This document shows positions 8,701-18,100 of a DNA stretch of 64,000 bases, piece by piece. Source of the DNA: Granulicella sp. (GTDB lineage Bacteria; Acidobacteriota; Terriglobia; Terriglobales; Acidobacteriaceae); assembly GCA_027365345.1 (NCBI GenBank), contig DAHXNO010000066.1, positions 1 to 64,000 on the forward strand. Direction: 5' to 3'. Under the pieces are notes generated by a model. The model searched no databases. It worked only from the letters and a program-made list of their open reading frames with translations, and was not told where the DNA came from. Within the stretch, counting starts at the first letter, position 1. Every line of letters starts with the position of its first letter. The position numbers were made by a program, and so were the translations under genes.

Positions 8701-10126
8701 CGGCGAGATCGTGGAAGTGAGCTCCCATGGCCAGCGTCCAAGCGCCATTGAGCCGCTCCATGGGATAGGTACGCGCTCCCAGCCACGACGCGGCGACTGA
8801 GGATTTTTCTGCCGCGTCCGCCAGCAACTCTTCTTTGCGGATCCAGCGTTTCTGATAGGCCTGCGAAGTGAGCGAGCCGGCAGAGTGATTGGTAAGCTCC
8901 AGTTCTCCGGTGTACCGAGGGAGCAGGTTCTCCTCGGCAGGAGTGAGGTCGCGGAACATCTGATCCGCCGTGGCAGAGATGACGTGAACCGGACCTTCGC
9001 CCACTTGCACCTGTGGCCAGGCAGCGTGATTCTGACCGCGGTAGTACATCCCGTTCTGCGGTGGAAGGCCGACTGTGCCTTTGGTGACGATGGCCTCAAG
9101 CCGCTTGACGGAGTCGTCGCTGGGTGCGCCGCCGACGTCGCCGGTGCCGTAGTAGTGGTAATCCGTGAAGACTCCTGTGACCTTGCCGTTATTCAACACG
9201 CGCGCGGCCCAGTCGCCCTGAAAGCGCCGACCCTCATTTTGCTGCTCAGCCAGTTCGATGCCTTCCTGCTCGGTGCGGAGAGTGAGAAACTGCTGCAGGT
9301 CGCCTGGGCTGATCTTGCTTCCCGGGGTTCTGCTCTGAAGCTTTTCCTGCAAGGCAGCCATCTTCTTTTGAACGTCGCTCATGGCTGGATTGGGCGGCAG
9401 GGGCGGTAGGGGCGTACTGAGATCGGTGCTGATGCCTCCGCTATAGGCTCCGGGGTTCAGCGCGGCGGCCACGCTCTCTCCATCCGGCCCCACCCAGATG
9501 CCGACGTTGAATGGCGTACCCACCGGAGTTCTCTCCAGTGAATCTGGTCCGCCGACGTTGGCCGAGGAGCCCCAGGTGAGCTTCTGCGTGGAGAAGCCCT
9601 TGACCCCGGCGTGGGCGAGGATGGTGGGCAGAGAGGCGGGGAAGCCGAAACAGTCCGGCAACATGAACTCTTCGCTGCTCTTCCCGAACTCACGTTGAAA
9701 CCACTCATTGCCGTAGAGAACCTGGCGGAGGATTGCCTCTGCGCTGGGGGCATTGACGTCGCCCTCTTCCATGGAGGAGCCGGCTGGGAACCAGCGACCT
9801 GCCGCGACGTCCTGTTTTACTTCGGCGAATTCGTCAGGGTAGTACTCCTTCATCAGGCGGTAGCGGTTGGCTCCGCTGAAGTTGAAGATGTAGTGCGGAT
9901 ACTTGGCAAAGAGTTTGAAGTTGTACTCCATGGTGTTCCGCAGGTATTGATTGATGACCTGCGGATACTCCCAGCGCCACTCGGTGTCCAGATGTGCGTA
10001 TCCCACAACATAGAGCGTGGGATCCTTCTCCAGGTTGGGCTTTTGAGCCGTTTGGGCGTTGCCGGCGCCAGCCAGGAGGAGACCGATCAACGGCCCGAAA
10101 AGGAAATGGCTACGAAAGGAATGCAT
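5708..10126 (-). CDS. GH38 alpha-mannosidase, secreted multidomain
   Basis: 1472 residues from the ATG at 10126, chosen because GGAG lies six bases upstream and a clean signal peptide follows (MHSFRSHFLFG..., cleaved near AGNAQ); an ATG 12 codons earlier lacks this. The N-terminal GH38 catalytic domain has the zinc-binding AHLDTEW (His45, Asp47) and nucleophile motif PDCFGFP (Asp158), followed by the family's middle helical and C-terminal beta domains (to about 960). A further ~480 residues hold two related beta-sandwich modules (about 980-1195 and 1330-1455) flanking an Ig-like stretch (about 1220-1320). It would trim alpha-mannosyl residues from mannan oligosaccharides. It is followed immediately by GH92 (TAGATG). 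The upstream TonB receptor gene is on the same strand about 480 bp away. Confidence 0.92.
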   Translation of the reverse strand: MHSFRSHFLFGPLIGLLLAGAGNAQTAQKPNLEKDPTLYVVGYAHLDTEWRWEYPQVINQYLRNTMEYNFKLFAKYPHYIFNFSGANRYRLMKEYYPDEFAEVKQDVAAGRWFPAGSSMEEGDVNAPSAEAILRQVLYGNEWFQREFGKSSEEFMLPDCFGFPASLPTILAHAGVKGFSTQKLTWGSSANVGGPDSLERTPVGTPFNVGIWVGPDGESVAAALNPGAYSGGISTDLSTPLPPLPPNPAMSDVQKKMAALQEKLQSRTPGSKISPGDLQQFLTLRTEQEGIELAEQQNEGRRFQGDWAARVLNNGKVTGVFTDYHYYGTGDVGGAPSDDSVKRLEAIVTKGTVGLPPQNGMYYRGQNHAAWPQVQVGEGPVHVISATADQMFRDLTPAEENLLPRYTGELELTNHSAGSLTSQAYQKRWIRKEELLADAAEKSSVAASWLGARTYPMERLNGAWTLAMGAHFHDLAAGTATPKAYEFAWNDDVIALNQFADVLKSGVEGVSAALDTDGQGVPVVVFNPLNIQRDDIVKASLHFPGGLPAQVHVVAPDGKVQPAQIADGKVLFEARVPSVGYAVYHVQPGAAADSQESTLHVSGDQLENAYYRVRLNADGDVSSIFDKQTNRELLAAPARLALSYDNPSQWPAWNMDWDQEQAPPREYVSGPAEIRVVEAGPVQVAIQVTRVTDGSRFIQTIKLSAGDAGKRLEFANVVDWNSRERNLKAVFPLTASNQMATYNLGIGTIQRPTAQPRTFEVATHQWIDLTDMSGKFGATILTDCKNGSDKPNDHTIRLTLIRTPGTRGGYPDQGTQDLGHHEFTYGISGHADGWRSAQTDWQAERLNDPLLAFQATKHNGELGSTFSLVKLSNPRIRIMALKRAEASGEYILRLVELDGKPEPDVHVSFASPITSAREVNGQEQPLGAANLKQGELVTSFGAYQPRTFALRLTPPQSSVAKVRSQPVSLHYDLATATNVGAVDKTGFDGKGDALPAGMLPAQLGFNGVVFKLAPAKTDVPNAIVTKGQKIALPQGGFNRVYILAASDDGDQKAVFQAGSSKKELDVEDWGGFIGQWDDRQWSSVGGGDSYGEMIGLKPGFIKRAELAWYCSHHHDAAGKNVAYSYSYLFGYQMNLPADARTLDLPDNPHIRILAISVAQENPATHPVQPLYDVLPSPHAGPPDFSISAPADLSVSQGMSHSAHVLLMPMGGFQQQVHLSASGAPQDVHLAFEPVTASGRTSLTVVASANASPSTSTITISATSGNLIHSATLTLNVTPVLKNTVPVNLSSVYNVRAIERKGAKFSSEESMDGDGSSLAEETLGTQQVGDQVPFNLGPAGVPDAVTSRTVTLPKGSFASLRLLGTAVEGDQRRQLFTVNYSDGTSTPFMRSLSDWAGSSGLRGETDAVQVPYRLQGDGSVDPNPFHLYAYSFPLDPNKQVTSLTLPQNRNVIVFAITLVPTETGENVPTETGEK
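5712..5759. repeat. Perfect 24-bp tandem duplication at the GH38 3' end
   Basis: Two identical 24-bp copies (5712-5735 and 5736-5759) encode the octapeptide VPTETGE(N/K) twice at the very C-terminus of the GH38 protein. The downstream copy supplies the AGGAG ribosome site for the GH92 start at 5707, so the duplication also doubled the Shine-Dalgarno motif. Confidence 0.9.
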
Positions 10127-10350
10127 TGGATCTCCACATCTTTGGAAGCGGTTCAAGAGCACACCAGGGCGTTTTGATTTCTCAATAGATTCCTCCGGAA
10201 GCCAGAGGCGATGGTGCGACGGGGTTTGTGGGTTGAGCTTGCTGCACGATTAAGAACATGTTTGATTTGTTGACGGATGGACTGCGGGGGCTCTGCTCGC
10301 AGGACCATTGGTTTCGTGGGCCAGGAGCAAGGAAATCGAGGGGACGAGCG

Positions 10351-10604
10351 CCGGGCCGCGCCGCTTGCAAAGAAAGGCTCAAACTGCCGCACTGCGAGCG
10401 GTGTCCGATGGCAAGAGGCTCCTGCGCCCGACACAGACCGTTCCGCTAACTCCTCCTCCTCCGCCACAACCACCTCCTTTGCAGGTATTGGGCCTTTCCG
10501 TCGCCTGCCTGTGGTTTGCCGCTCCCGGATCGAGCCAGGGATGGAAACGGATCGAACAGGCCACGCGTCCTGAAAAAGAGACGTGGCCTGCTCGCTCCCG
10601 AGAA
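10351..10604. repeat. 3' flanking repeat of TonB receptor 1 (copy of 14891-15141)
   Basis: About 250 bp downstream of the first receptor gene align almost base for base with 14891-15141 behind the second receptor, including CGACACAGACCGTTCCGCTA and a Ser/Pro-rich cctcctcc tract. The left edge (10351-10380) still matches the part of 14891-14925 that belongs to a GH76 remnant. The rest of the gap 10127-10350 holds no supported gene. Confidence 0.8.
10554..10593 (-). terminator. Hairpin after TonB receptor 1
   Basis: A 12-bp near-perfect stem (gaacaggccacg against cgtggcctgctc) with a 16-nt loop starts 11 bp past the receptor stop codon. There is no U-run after it on the minus strand, so it is either a weak terminator or an mRNA 3' stabilising hairpin that lets some read-through reach GH38/GH92. 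Confidence 0.5.
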
Positions 10605-13600
10605 TCAAAACTGGAACTTGCCTTGGATTTGCACCACTCTTGGCACGTTTGCCTGATCCGGACCAACGGTTCCGAAGCCGCTCCAACCAGCGCCCGGAGT
10701 ATAGGTAGCAGGTCCGGCTCCGGGGTTGGTGTTGGGGCCGCCGAACAGAACCGAGTTGGTTGCATTGAAGGCATCCATGCGCAGTTGGAAGGTCGCCTTT
10801 CTCCAGACCGGGAAGGTCTTCATGAGGGAGAGATCCAGATCCGGCATGGTCGGGTTCCGTACCTGCTGCGTGGTGCCGGTGAGGTTCATCAGACCGTAGG
10901 GCGGTATGCCCGACCAGCATTGGCTCGGATTGTTGGCGGTTGAGAACCAGTCGCCTAGCCGGGTCCCACCCTTTGGGCGGTAGCTTTGGGTGCAGGTGTA
11001 GTACCAACCGGTGTCTACTCCCACAGGTGTTCCACTCTCCGCAGTCAGCACGGCTCCCAGGATCCAGCCGCCTATTATGGTGTTCACGGCATCGGAGGGA
11101 TGGCTCCACAAGAGGCCTCCGCGGCCAATGGGCAGGTTGTACACCGAGGTGAGCACCATCACATGGGTGCGGTCATTGCCCCCAAGCTGATGAATGCGGT
11201 GGAGGTCCTGATATGGCCAGCCGTTCTCATAGCCGTCTTCGTTGATGGTTCTGGAGAAGGTATAGGCGAGCTGGAAGCTGAGCCCGTTGCCCCACCCGCT
11301 GGTCACGCGCTTGTTGAGTTTGACTTCCAGGCCGTTGTAAAAGCGGCCGCCGATGGGAGCGTTATACTCTCCCACCAGGCCGGTGCCGCCGGGGCTGCAG
11401 TACTGAGGCAGGATGGTGCGGAGCTCAACCGCGGGAATGGTTGGCGCGGTGCCGCATTCCCCGGGTCCAGAGATGCCAGGAACCTGGTAGTACGGATTCG
11501 GGACCTGCTCATTGAAGTAAGCGGGATTGTTGATCGCCTCCTCTTCCTGGGCCAGGCTTGCCGTTCCGTTCTTCCAAAGGAACGTGCGCAGGCGATTGGT
11601 GAAGTTCCCAGCATACCTTGCATCGAGCACGAGGCCGTGGGTTAGTTCACGCTGGAAGCCCAAGGACATGACCTGCTCGATGGGGATTCTGCGGTTGGGG
11701 AAGTCGACCGAGACGCCTCCGTCGCCGAGGTCGGTGAGCAAGCCAAGGGTGTCGTCCGTGGGTTTGACCAATCCGGTGGCGAATGGATTGCCGCTCTGGA
11801 AGTAGTTGGTTGGTATGATGCCGGAGTCGAGCGAGGAGGTATAGTTGGTGTTTTGAGCCATTCCTACGCTGGAACCGCCCTCCAGCCCAAAGGAGTACAA
11901 GATGCCGTAACCGCCCCGGATGACCGTCTTCGGATTGACGGTAAAGCCGAAGCCGAAGCGTGGACCCACGTCTGTCCAGTCGGTGTTGTAAGCATCCCGC
12001 GACTGGCCGTCGGTGCCCGCGAACTCAATGCCGCCCAGCACCGTCGACAGGTTGGAGACATTGATGCCGGCTGCATTCCAAGCAGCCACATTGGCTCCGT
12101 TCGCTACGTTTGCCTGGTAGGACGCCTCTTGGCCGATGGGGTTGATACAGGTCATGCAGATGCCGCGGTTCAAGTAGTTATGGCGCTCGCGTAAGCCCCT
12201 CTGGACGTCATACCGGATTCCCATGTCCAAGGTAAGGCGCCTTGTCATGCGCACATCGTCCTGGAAGTAGACGGAGAAGACCGGGTATCCCTCCATGAGC
12301 GATCCGATCCATTGAATGTCGCCGCTGGACGGGTAGCCGAGGTAGAAGGATGCAAGAGCAGAACCATTCTGGTCATTCTGGAGGGTGTTGCAGCTTGGAT
12401 TGGGTAAGCCGGAAGGACTGTAGCAGTACGCATCTTCCGGGTCGTACTGGGTAAACCCGGAGTTGTAGGAGAAGGCACCGCTGGCATTTCCGCCGCCGTA
12501 AGGATAGCCTCCGAACTGATCCTCGTCGATCTCACCGCCGAACTCCAGGGTGTGCCTGGAATGGGTTGCGGTGAAGTCCACGTTGAGCGAGTAATCATTG
12601 ACGACGCTCGCACTGGCAAAGATGTCGTTGCCAAAGAGGGTGTTATCGCCGTTGCTATTGTTATTCAAAAAGCCCGTGCCCCACTGGTCCAGGATGTTGA
12701 ACTGCGGGAAATACTGGACCCCGGTGGTGGGTGGCAGCGGCATGGTGAGTCCGATGGAAGTGGGATCGCTTGGCTTGTTGACGCCATTCGGGTCGTCCGC
12801 CCAATACCGGCTCCACGACACCTTGAAGTCGCCCGTCATGTTAGGCGAAAACACATGGGTCACGTCCTGGGTGGCGACGTAGGTCTGGTGAACTGCATCG
12901 ATGGTGCCATTCTCCGCGAGAGTGCTTATGCCGTTGGAGTTTTGAGTATCGGCGCCCTTGGAGTAGATGAAATAGCTGTAGAGCTTGGTTCTGTCGCTAA
13001 GGCTATAGTCCACCCGAAACTGCGGCTGGTTGTAATAGAGCTCGCTGGGAGTCTGCACAAAGTAATTGTTGCCGTTGACCAGGTTCAAGGCGTTAGGGAC
13101 GTTGGGCAATGGCAGATACTGCAGGAGGCCCGCCGCCGTGGGGTTGAGCATGGACCCTGGAATGTCGTCGTTGGGAAACTCGGTCTGGGCGAGTTCATTG
13201 CTGTTGCAGGAGTTTACAGGGCCGCCTGTGAGACAGACAGCGGATCCAGGTTCATATATCGGAAGCCCGTTGGGAAACTCGGAGGGGTCCATAGCTCCGA
13301 CCAGCCCGAAGTCTATGCCGGAGTTGCCCTGGTATCCCGGCCGTAAAAAGGCCGGAGCGACGTTCTCAAAGAGCGAATCCTGCAGCGATTGATGAAAGCC
13401 CTCAAAGCCGAAGAAGAAGAAGAGACGATTCTTGATGATCGGACCACCCGCAGTGATCCAGAACTGATTCTGCACCTCTCCGTTGCGAGGGGCTCCGGCC
13501 AGGTTGTTCTGATAGGAGTTGGCGTTGAGGGTTGTGCCCTGGAAGGCGTAACGCGCGGTGCCGTGAAACTGGTTGCTGCCGCTCTTGGTGACAGTATTGA

Positions 13601-14351
13601 CGGTTCCACCGCTGGTGCGTCCATATCGCGCATCGTAGGTGGTGGTCATAACGTCCATCTCTTGAACGCTGTCCATATTGGGCGCAACCGTCCACTCGCC
13701 GGCGCCCTGATTGTCATAGGTGTATTGGCTGGTGATGTTGGATCCATTCAAGGTGAATTGATTATTGCCGGTGATGCCGCCGCCGATACTGTAGGCGTTC
13801 TGGTTGTTGTAACCGTTAAGCGCCGTATTGGGAGCGTAAGTCGCCTGGGTTCCCGGCGTAGTCCCGATGAGGGCGTAGACCTCTCCGCCGTTGAGCGGTA
13901 CATCTTCGATGGTTCGCGCGCTGACAGGATTATTCTCCGAGGCGTCCGCAGCATCCAGTTGCGGGGGCGCCGCGCTGACGACGACCTGTTGAGAGAGCTG
14001 GCCCACCTGGAGGGTAAAGTTCTGTTTAAAGACCTGCGTTGTGGTTACCAGCACATTCTCCTGCACCGCAGTCTTGAAGTTCGCGGCGGTGACGGAAAGG
14101 GGATAGGTTCCCGGCAAAACGTACGGGATGAAATAACTGCCCTTCCCCGTGGTGACCGCGGTGTAGGTGATCTGGGTGCTGTCATTTACAGCGGTCACTT
14201 TGGCACCTGGGATGACGGCTCCCGACGTATCTGAAACCTGCCCAGTGAATGTTGCGCGGAAGTCCTGGGCATAGCCGCGGAAAACTCCAAATACGAAGAC
14301 AAAGACAAAGGCCAAAATGCTCTTCGCCCAACGATTTGCCATGGGAAACAT
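10605..14351 (-). CDS. TonB-dependent outer-membrane receptor 1 (Oar-like)
   Basis: 1248 residues: signal peptide (about 1-30), a carboxypeptidase-regulatory-like Ig domain (about 33-112, TGQVSDTSGAVIPGAKV), a plug domain (about 125-270, with RYGRTSGGTVNTVTKSGSN) and a large barrel ending in the Phe-terminated GKFQF typical of BAM substrates. The family imports large ligands through the outer membrane using TonB/ExbBD energy. No separate SusD-like partner is present. AAGGAGG followed by TTAAGC supports the ATG. It is nearly identical along its whole length to the receptor at 15142-18876, differing mostly in exposed-loop segments. Its position between GH76 and GH38/GH92 suggests mannan oligosaccharides as ligand. 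Confidence 0.93.
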   Translation of the reverse strand: MFPMANRWAKSILAFVFVFVFGVFRGYAQDFRATFTGQVSDTSGAVIPGAKVTAVNDSTQITYTAVTTGKGSYFIPYVLPGTYPLSVTAANFKTAVQENVLVTTTQVFKQNFTLQVGQLSQQVVVSAAPPQLDAADASENNPVSARTIEDVPLNGGEVYALIGTTPGTQATYAPNTALNGYNNQNAYSIGGGITGNNQFTLNGSNITSQYTYDNQGAGEWTVAPNMDSVQEMDVMTTTYDARYGRTSGGTVNTVTKSGSNQFHGTARYAFQGTTLNANSYQNNLAGAPRNGEVQNQFWITAGGPIIKNRLFFFFGFEGFHQSLQDSLFENVAPAFLRPGYQGNSGIDFGLVGAMDPSEFPNGLPIYEPGSAVCLTGGPVNSCNSNELAQTEFPNDDIPGSMLNPTAAGLLQYLPLPNVPNALNLVNGNNYFVQTPSELYYNQPQFRVDYSLSDRTKLYSYFIYSKGADTQNSNGISTLAENGTIDAVHQTYVATQDVTHVFSPNMTGDFKVSWSRYWADDPNGVNKPSDPTSIGLTMPLPPTTGVQYFPQFNILDQWGTGFLNNNSNGDNTLFGNDIFASASVVNDYSLNVDFTATHSRHTLEFGGEIDEDQFGGYPYGGGNASGAFSYNSGFTQYDPEDAYCYSPSGLPNPSCNTLQNDQNGSALASFYLGYPSSGDIQWIGSLMEGYPVFSVYFQDDVRMTRRLTLDMGIRYDVQRGLRERHNYLNRGICMTCINPIGQEASYQANVANGANVAAWNAAGINVSNLSTVLGGIEFAGTDGQSRDAYNTDWTDVGPRFGFGFTVNPKTVIRGGYGILYSFGLEGGSSVGMAQNTNYTSSLDSGIIPTNYFQSGNPFATGLVKPTDDTLGLLTDLGDGGVSVDFPNRRIPIEQVMSLGFQRELTHGLVLDARYAGNFTNRLRTFLWKNGTASLAQEEEAINNPAYFNEQVPNPYYQVPGISGPGECGTAPTIPAVELRTILPQYCSPGGTGLVGEYNAPIGGRFYNGLEVKLNKRVTSGWGNGLSFQLAYTFSRTINEDGYENGWPYQDLHRIHQLGGNDRTHVMVLTSVYNLPIGRGGLLWSHPSDAVNTIIGGWILGAVLTAESGTPVGVDTGWYYTCTQSYRPKGGTRLGDWFSTANNPSQCWSGIPPYGLMNLTGTTQQVRNPTMPDLDLSLMKTFPVWRKATFQLRMDAFNATNSVLFGGPNTNPGAGPATYTPGAGWSGFGTVGPDQANVPRVVQIQGKFQF

Positions 14352-14432
14352 GCTTAACCTCCTTGAAAGCCACTAATCCTCAGTTGTCGCCGCTCAGGGT
14401 CTGCGTGGAACTCTGGGGGCATCATGGTTTAC

Positions 14433-14517
14433 GGAAACGTTACCATCTGGGACAATGAATCTCTTCCGAACGCTGACATTGTTTAATAGCCACGCGGGTG
14501 TTGTCAAGCTATTTTTA
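14433..14517 (-). promoter_or_regulatory. Promoter and LacI-type operator of TonB receptor 1
   Basis: On the minus strand a TTGACA -35 (14512-14517) is followed by an AT-rich -10 region (14478-14487, ATTAAACAAT) and then by a quasi-palindrome at 14433-14444 (plus strand GGAAACGTTACC), centred about 87 bp before the ATG. A central CpG palindrome of this form is typical of LacI-family operators. It recurs before receptor 2 and before the receptor-3 stub. The operator lies downstream of the promoter, consistent with repression by blocking transcription. Confidence 0.65.
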
Positions 14518-14810
14518 CGCAGCTTGAGGTTTGCTGGGAGGACAAACGATGCGCCTACGCGTGCAGCCTGGGTGTACGGGCATTCAGGCGGCCCTGTCTG
14601 CGCCACGTTTACCGGAAGCGCCTCGCTGGTGACCGCTTCTACCTCATGATCTGCTGAGATCCGCGCCTTCTCTATTTGATTTGGCCGCGATGAAGGACTG
14701 CGCCGGCGTTTCCTGTTGCTCCGCTGCTCACAATGAACGGCGCTGGAATCCAGTTCCGGGCAATGGTCTTCTAGCGCCAGTGCGCCGCATGCGCCGTTCA
14801 GAGGGGGGGG

Positions 14811-14925
14811 TATTGGAACTCGGCAGCCGCGATCAGCGCCTTTAACGCTGACGTTTGATGGATGACATTGCTGGACTCGAACGGCCCTTGCCGGGCGGCG
14901 CCTGTTACAAATACGGACTCGAACT
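14811..14925 (-). pseudogene. C-terminal remnant of a second GH76 gene
   Basis: The minus-strand translation reads TGAARQGPFESS, then HQTSALKALIAAAEF, which matches the end of the intact GH76 at 19284 (FGAAWQGPFDSS, NQTSALDALIAAAQFP). DNA of about 115 bp aligns, and flanking non-coding DNA on both sides (about 14550-14810) also resembles that around 19050-19283. The rest of the enzyme is missing. The remnant follows receptor 2, so an ancestral receptor-GH76 pair has lost its enzyme here. Confidence 0.75.
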
Positions 14926-15141
14926 GCCGCACTGCGAACGGCATCCGACTGCAAGAGGCTCCTGCGCCCGACACAGACCGTTCCGCTAACTCCTCCTCCG
15001 CCACAACCACCTCCTTTGCAGGTAATTGGGCCTTTCTGTGGCCTGCCTGTGGTTTGCCGCTCCCGGATCGAGCCAGGGATGGAAATGGAGCGAACAGGCC
15101 ACGCGTCCTGAAAAGACGCACGGCCTGTTCGCTCCCGGGAA
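14891..15141. repeat. 3' flanking repeat of TonB receptor 2 (copy of 10351-10604)
   Basis: Direct repeat of the segment behind receptor 1; see that entry for the shared blocks. Together with the two receptor genes and their upstream regions it outlines duplicated units of about 4.5 kb. Confidence 0.8.
15088..15134 (-). terminator. Hairpin after TonB receptor 2
   Basis: A perfect 13-bp stem (gagcgaacaggcc against ggcctgttcgctc) with a 21-nt loop, starting 8 bp past the stop codon. It is homologous to the hairpin behind receptor 1 and, like it, lacks a U-run. Confidence 0.55.
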
Positions 15142-18100
15142 TCAAAATTGGAATTTACCCTGAATCTGCAGCACCCTTGGCACATTTTGCTGGTCCGGAC
15201 CAATGGTTCCGAAGCCGCTCCAGCCAGCGCCCCCAGTGTACTTGGCAGGTCCGGCTCCAGGGTTGGTATCCGGGCCGCCAAACAGGACCGAGTTGGTTGC
15301 ATTGAAGGCGTCGAGGCGCAGTTGGAAGGTCGCCCTTCTCCAGACCGGGAAGGTCTTCATCAGGGAGAGATCAAGATCCGGCGCGATAGGAGTCCGAACC
15401 TGCTGCGTGGTGCCGGTGAGGTTCATGAGACCGTAGGGCGGTATGCCGGACCAGCATTGGCTCGGATCGTTGGCGGTTGAGAACCAATCGCCTAAGCGGG
15501 TTCCACCGGTTGGGCGGTAGCTGTGGGTGCAGGTGTAAAACCAACCCGTATCGGGTTCCACAGGTGTTCCACTCTCCGCAGTCAGCACGGCTCCCAGGAT
15601 CCAACCGCCTATTATGGTATTCACAGGATCGGAGGGATGGCTCCAGAGGAGGCCTCCGCGGCCAATGGGCAGGTTGTAGACAGACGTGACCACCAGGACA
15701 TGGGTGCGGTCATTGTTCCCGAGCTGATGAATGCGGTGGAGGTCCTGATACGGCCAGCCGTTCCGGTAGCCGTCTTCATTCATGGTTCTGGAGAAGGTAT
15801 AGGCAATCTGGAAGCTGAGCCCGCTCCCCCATCCGCTGGTCACGCGCTTGTTCACTTTTACTTCCAGGCCATTGTAGAAGTTACCGCCGATGGGAGCATT
15901 AAACTCTCCCACCAGACCGTTGCCGCCGGGTTTGCAATACTGAGGCAGGATCGTGCGGAGGGTGACGGCGGGAATGGTCTTCCCGGTACCGCATTCCCCA
16001 GGTCCAGACATGCCGGGAACTCCATAGTACGGATTGGGTAGCTGCTCATTGAAGTAGGCGGGATCGTTGATCGCCTCCTCTTCCTGGGCCAGGCTTGCCG
16101 TTCCGTTCTTCCAGAGAAACGTTCGCAGGCGACCGGTGAAGGTTCCAGCATACCTGGCATCGAGCACGAGGCCGTGCGTGAGTTCACGCTGGAAGCCTAA
16201 GGACATGACCTGCTCGATGGGGATTCTGCGGTTGGGGAAGTCGACCTCGACGCCTCCATTACCGAGATCGGTGAGGAGGCCAAGGGTGTCGCCCGTGGGC
16301 TTCACCAATCCCGATGCGAATGGATTGCCGGTCTGGAAGTAGTTCGTGGGGATGATGCCGGAGTCGAGCGAGGACGTGTAATTCGTGTTCTCCGTCATGC
16401 CTACGCTGGAGCCACCCTCCAGCCCAAAGGAGTACAAGACGCCATAACCGCCGCGGATGACTGTTCTGGGATTGACGGTAAAGCCGAAGCCGAAGCGTGG
16501 ACCCACGTCTGTCCAGTCGGTGTTGTAGGCATCCCGCGACTGGCCGTCGGTACCCGCAAACTCAATGCCGCCCAGCACGGTGGACAGGCTGGAGACGTTG
16601 ATGCCAGCCGCATTCCAGGCCGCCACATTGGCTCCGTTCGCTACGTTTGCCTGGTAAGACGCCTGTTGGCCGATGGGGTTGATACAGGTCATGCAGATGC
16701 CGCGATTCAAGTAGTTATGCCGCTCGCGCAGACCTCTTTGGACGTCATACCGGATTCCCATGTCCAAGGTGAGGCGCTTTGTGATGCGGACATCGTCCTG
16801 GAAGTAGATTGAGGATACCGGGTATCCCTCCATGAGCGATCCGACCCATTCGATATGGCCGCTGGACGGGTAGCCGAGGTAGAAGGATGCAAGGGCAGAA
16901 CCGTTCTGGTCATTCGCGAAGGTCTTACAGGTCGGATTTGGTGAGCCGGAGGGGCTGTAGCAGTATGCATTTTCCGGATCAAATTGGGTAAACCCGGAGT
17001 CGTAGGAGAATGCACCGCTGGCATTGCCGCCGTCGTTTGGATACCCTCCGAACTGATCCTCATCGATCTCACCGCCAAACTCCAGGGTGTGCCTGGAGTG
17101 GGTCGCTGTGAAATCCACATTGAGAGAGTAATCATTGGTGACGCTCGCGCTGAGAGCGATGTCATTGCCAAACAAAGTGGTGTCGCCATTGCCGTGCAAA
17201 AAGCCCGTGCCCCAGCCGTCAAGGATGTTGAACTGCGGAAAATATTGAACGCCGACGGTGGGCGGCAGCGGCATAGTGAGTCCGATGGAGGTGGGGTCGC
17301 TTGGCTTGTTGACGCCGTTTGGGTTGTCTGCCCAATACCGGTTCCACGATATCTTGAAGTCGCCTGTCATGTTAGGCGTGAACACATGGGTTACGTCCTG
17401 TGTTGCAACATAGGTCTGGTGAACCGCATCGACGTTACCATTCTCTGCGAGGGTGGGTATGCCGTTCCCGTTGTGATAGTTCGCACCATCGGAGTAGACG
17501 AAGTAGCTGTAGAGCTTGGTTCGATCGCTGAGGCTGTAGTCCACCCGAAACTGCGGCTGATTGTAATGGAGCAGGGTAGGAGTCTGCACGAAGTAATTGT
17601 TCCCATTCACCAGGTTCAAGGCGTTGGGGACGTTGGGCAACGGCAGATACTGCAGCAGTCCCGCTGCGGTAGGGTTGATCATGGATCCTGGAATGTCGTC
17701 GTTGGGGAATTCGGTCTGGACGAGTTTGTTGCTGTTGCAGGAGTCCACAGATCCACCGGTCAGACAGATGGCGGATCCAGGTTGATACACCGGAAGCCCG
17801 TTGGGAAACTCCGATGGATCCATAGCTCCGACCAGCCCGAAGTTTATGCCGGAGTTGCCCTGGTATCCCGGCCGTAAGAAAGCGGGGGCGAGGTTCTCAA
17901 AGAGCGAACTCTGCAGCGACTGATGAAAGCCCTCAAAGCCGAAGAAGAAGAAGAGGCGATTCCTGATGATCGGGCCACCCGCGGTGATCCAGAACTGATT
18001 CTGCACCTCGCCGTTACGAGGGGCTCCGTCCAGATTGTTCTGGTAGTAGTTTGCATTGAGGGCCGTGCCCTGGAAGGCATAGCGCGCGGTGCCATGAAAC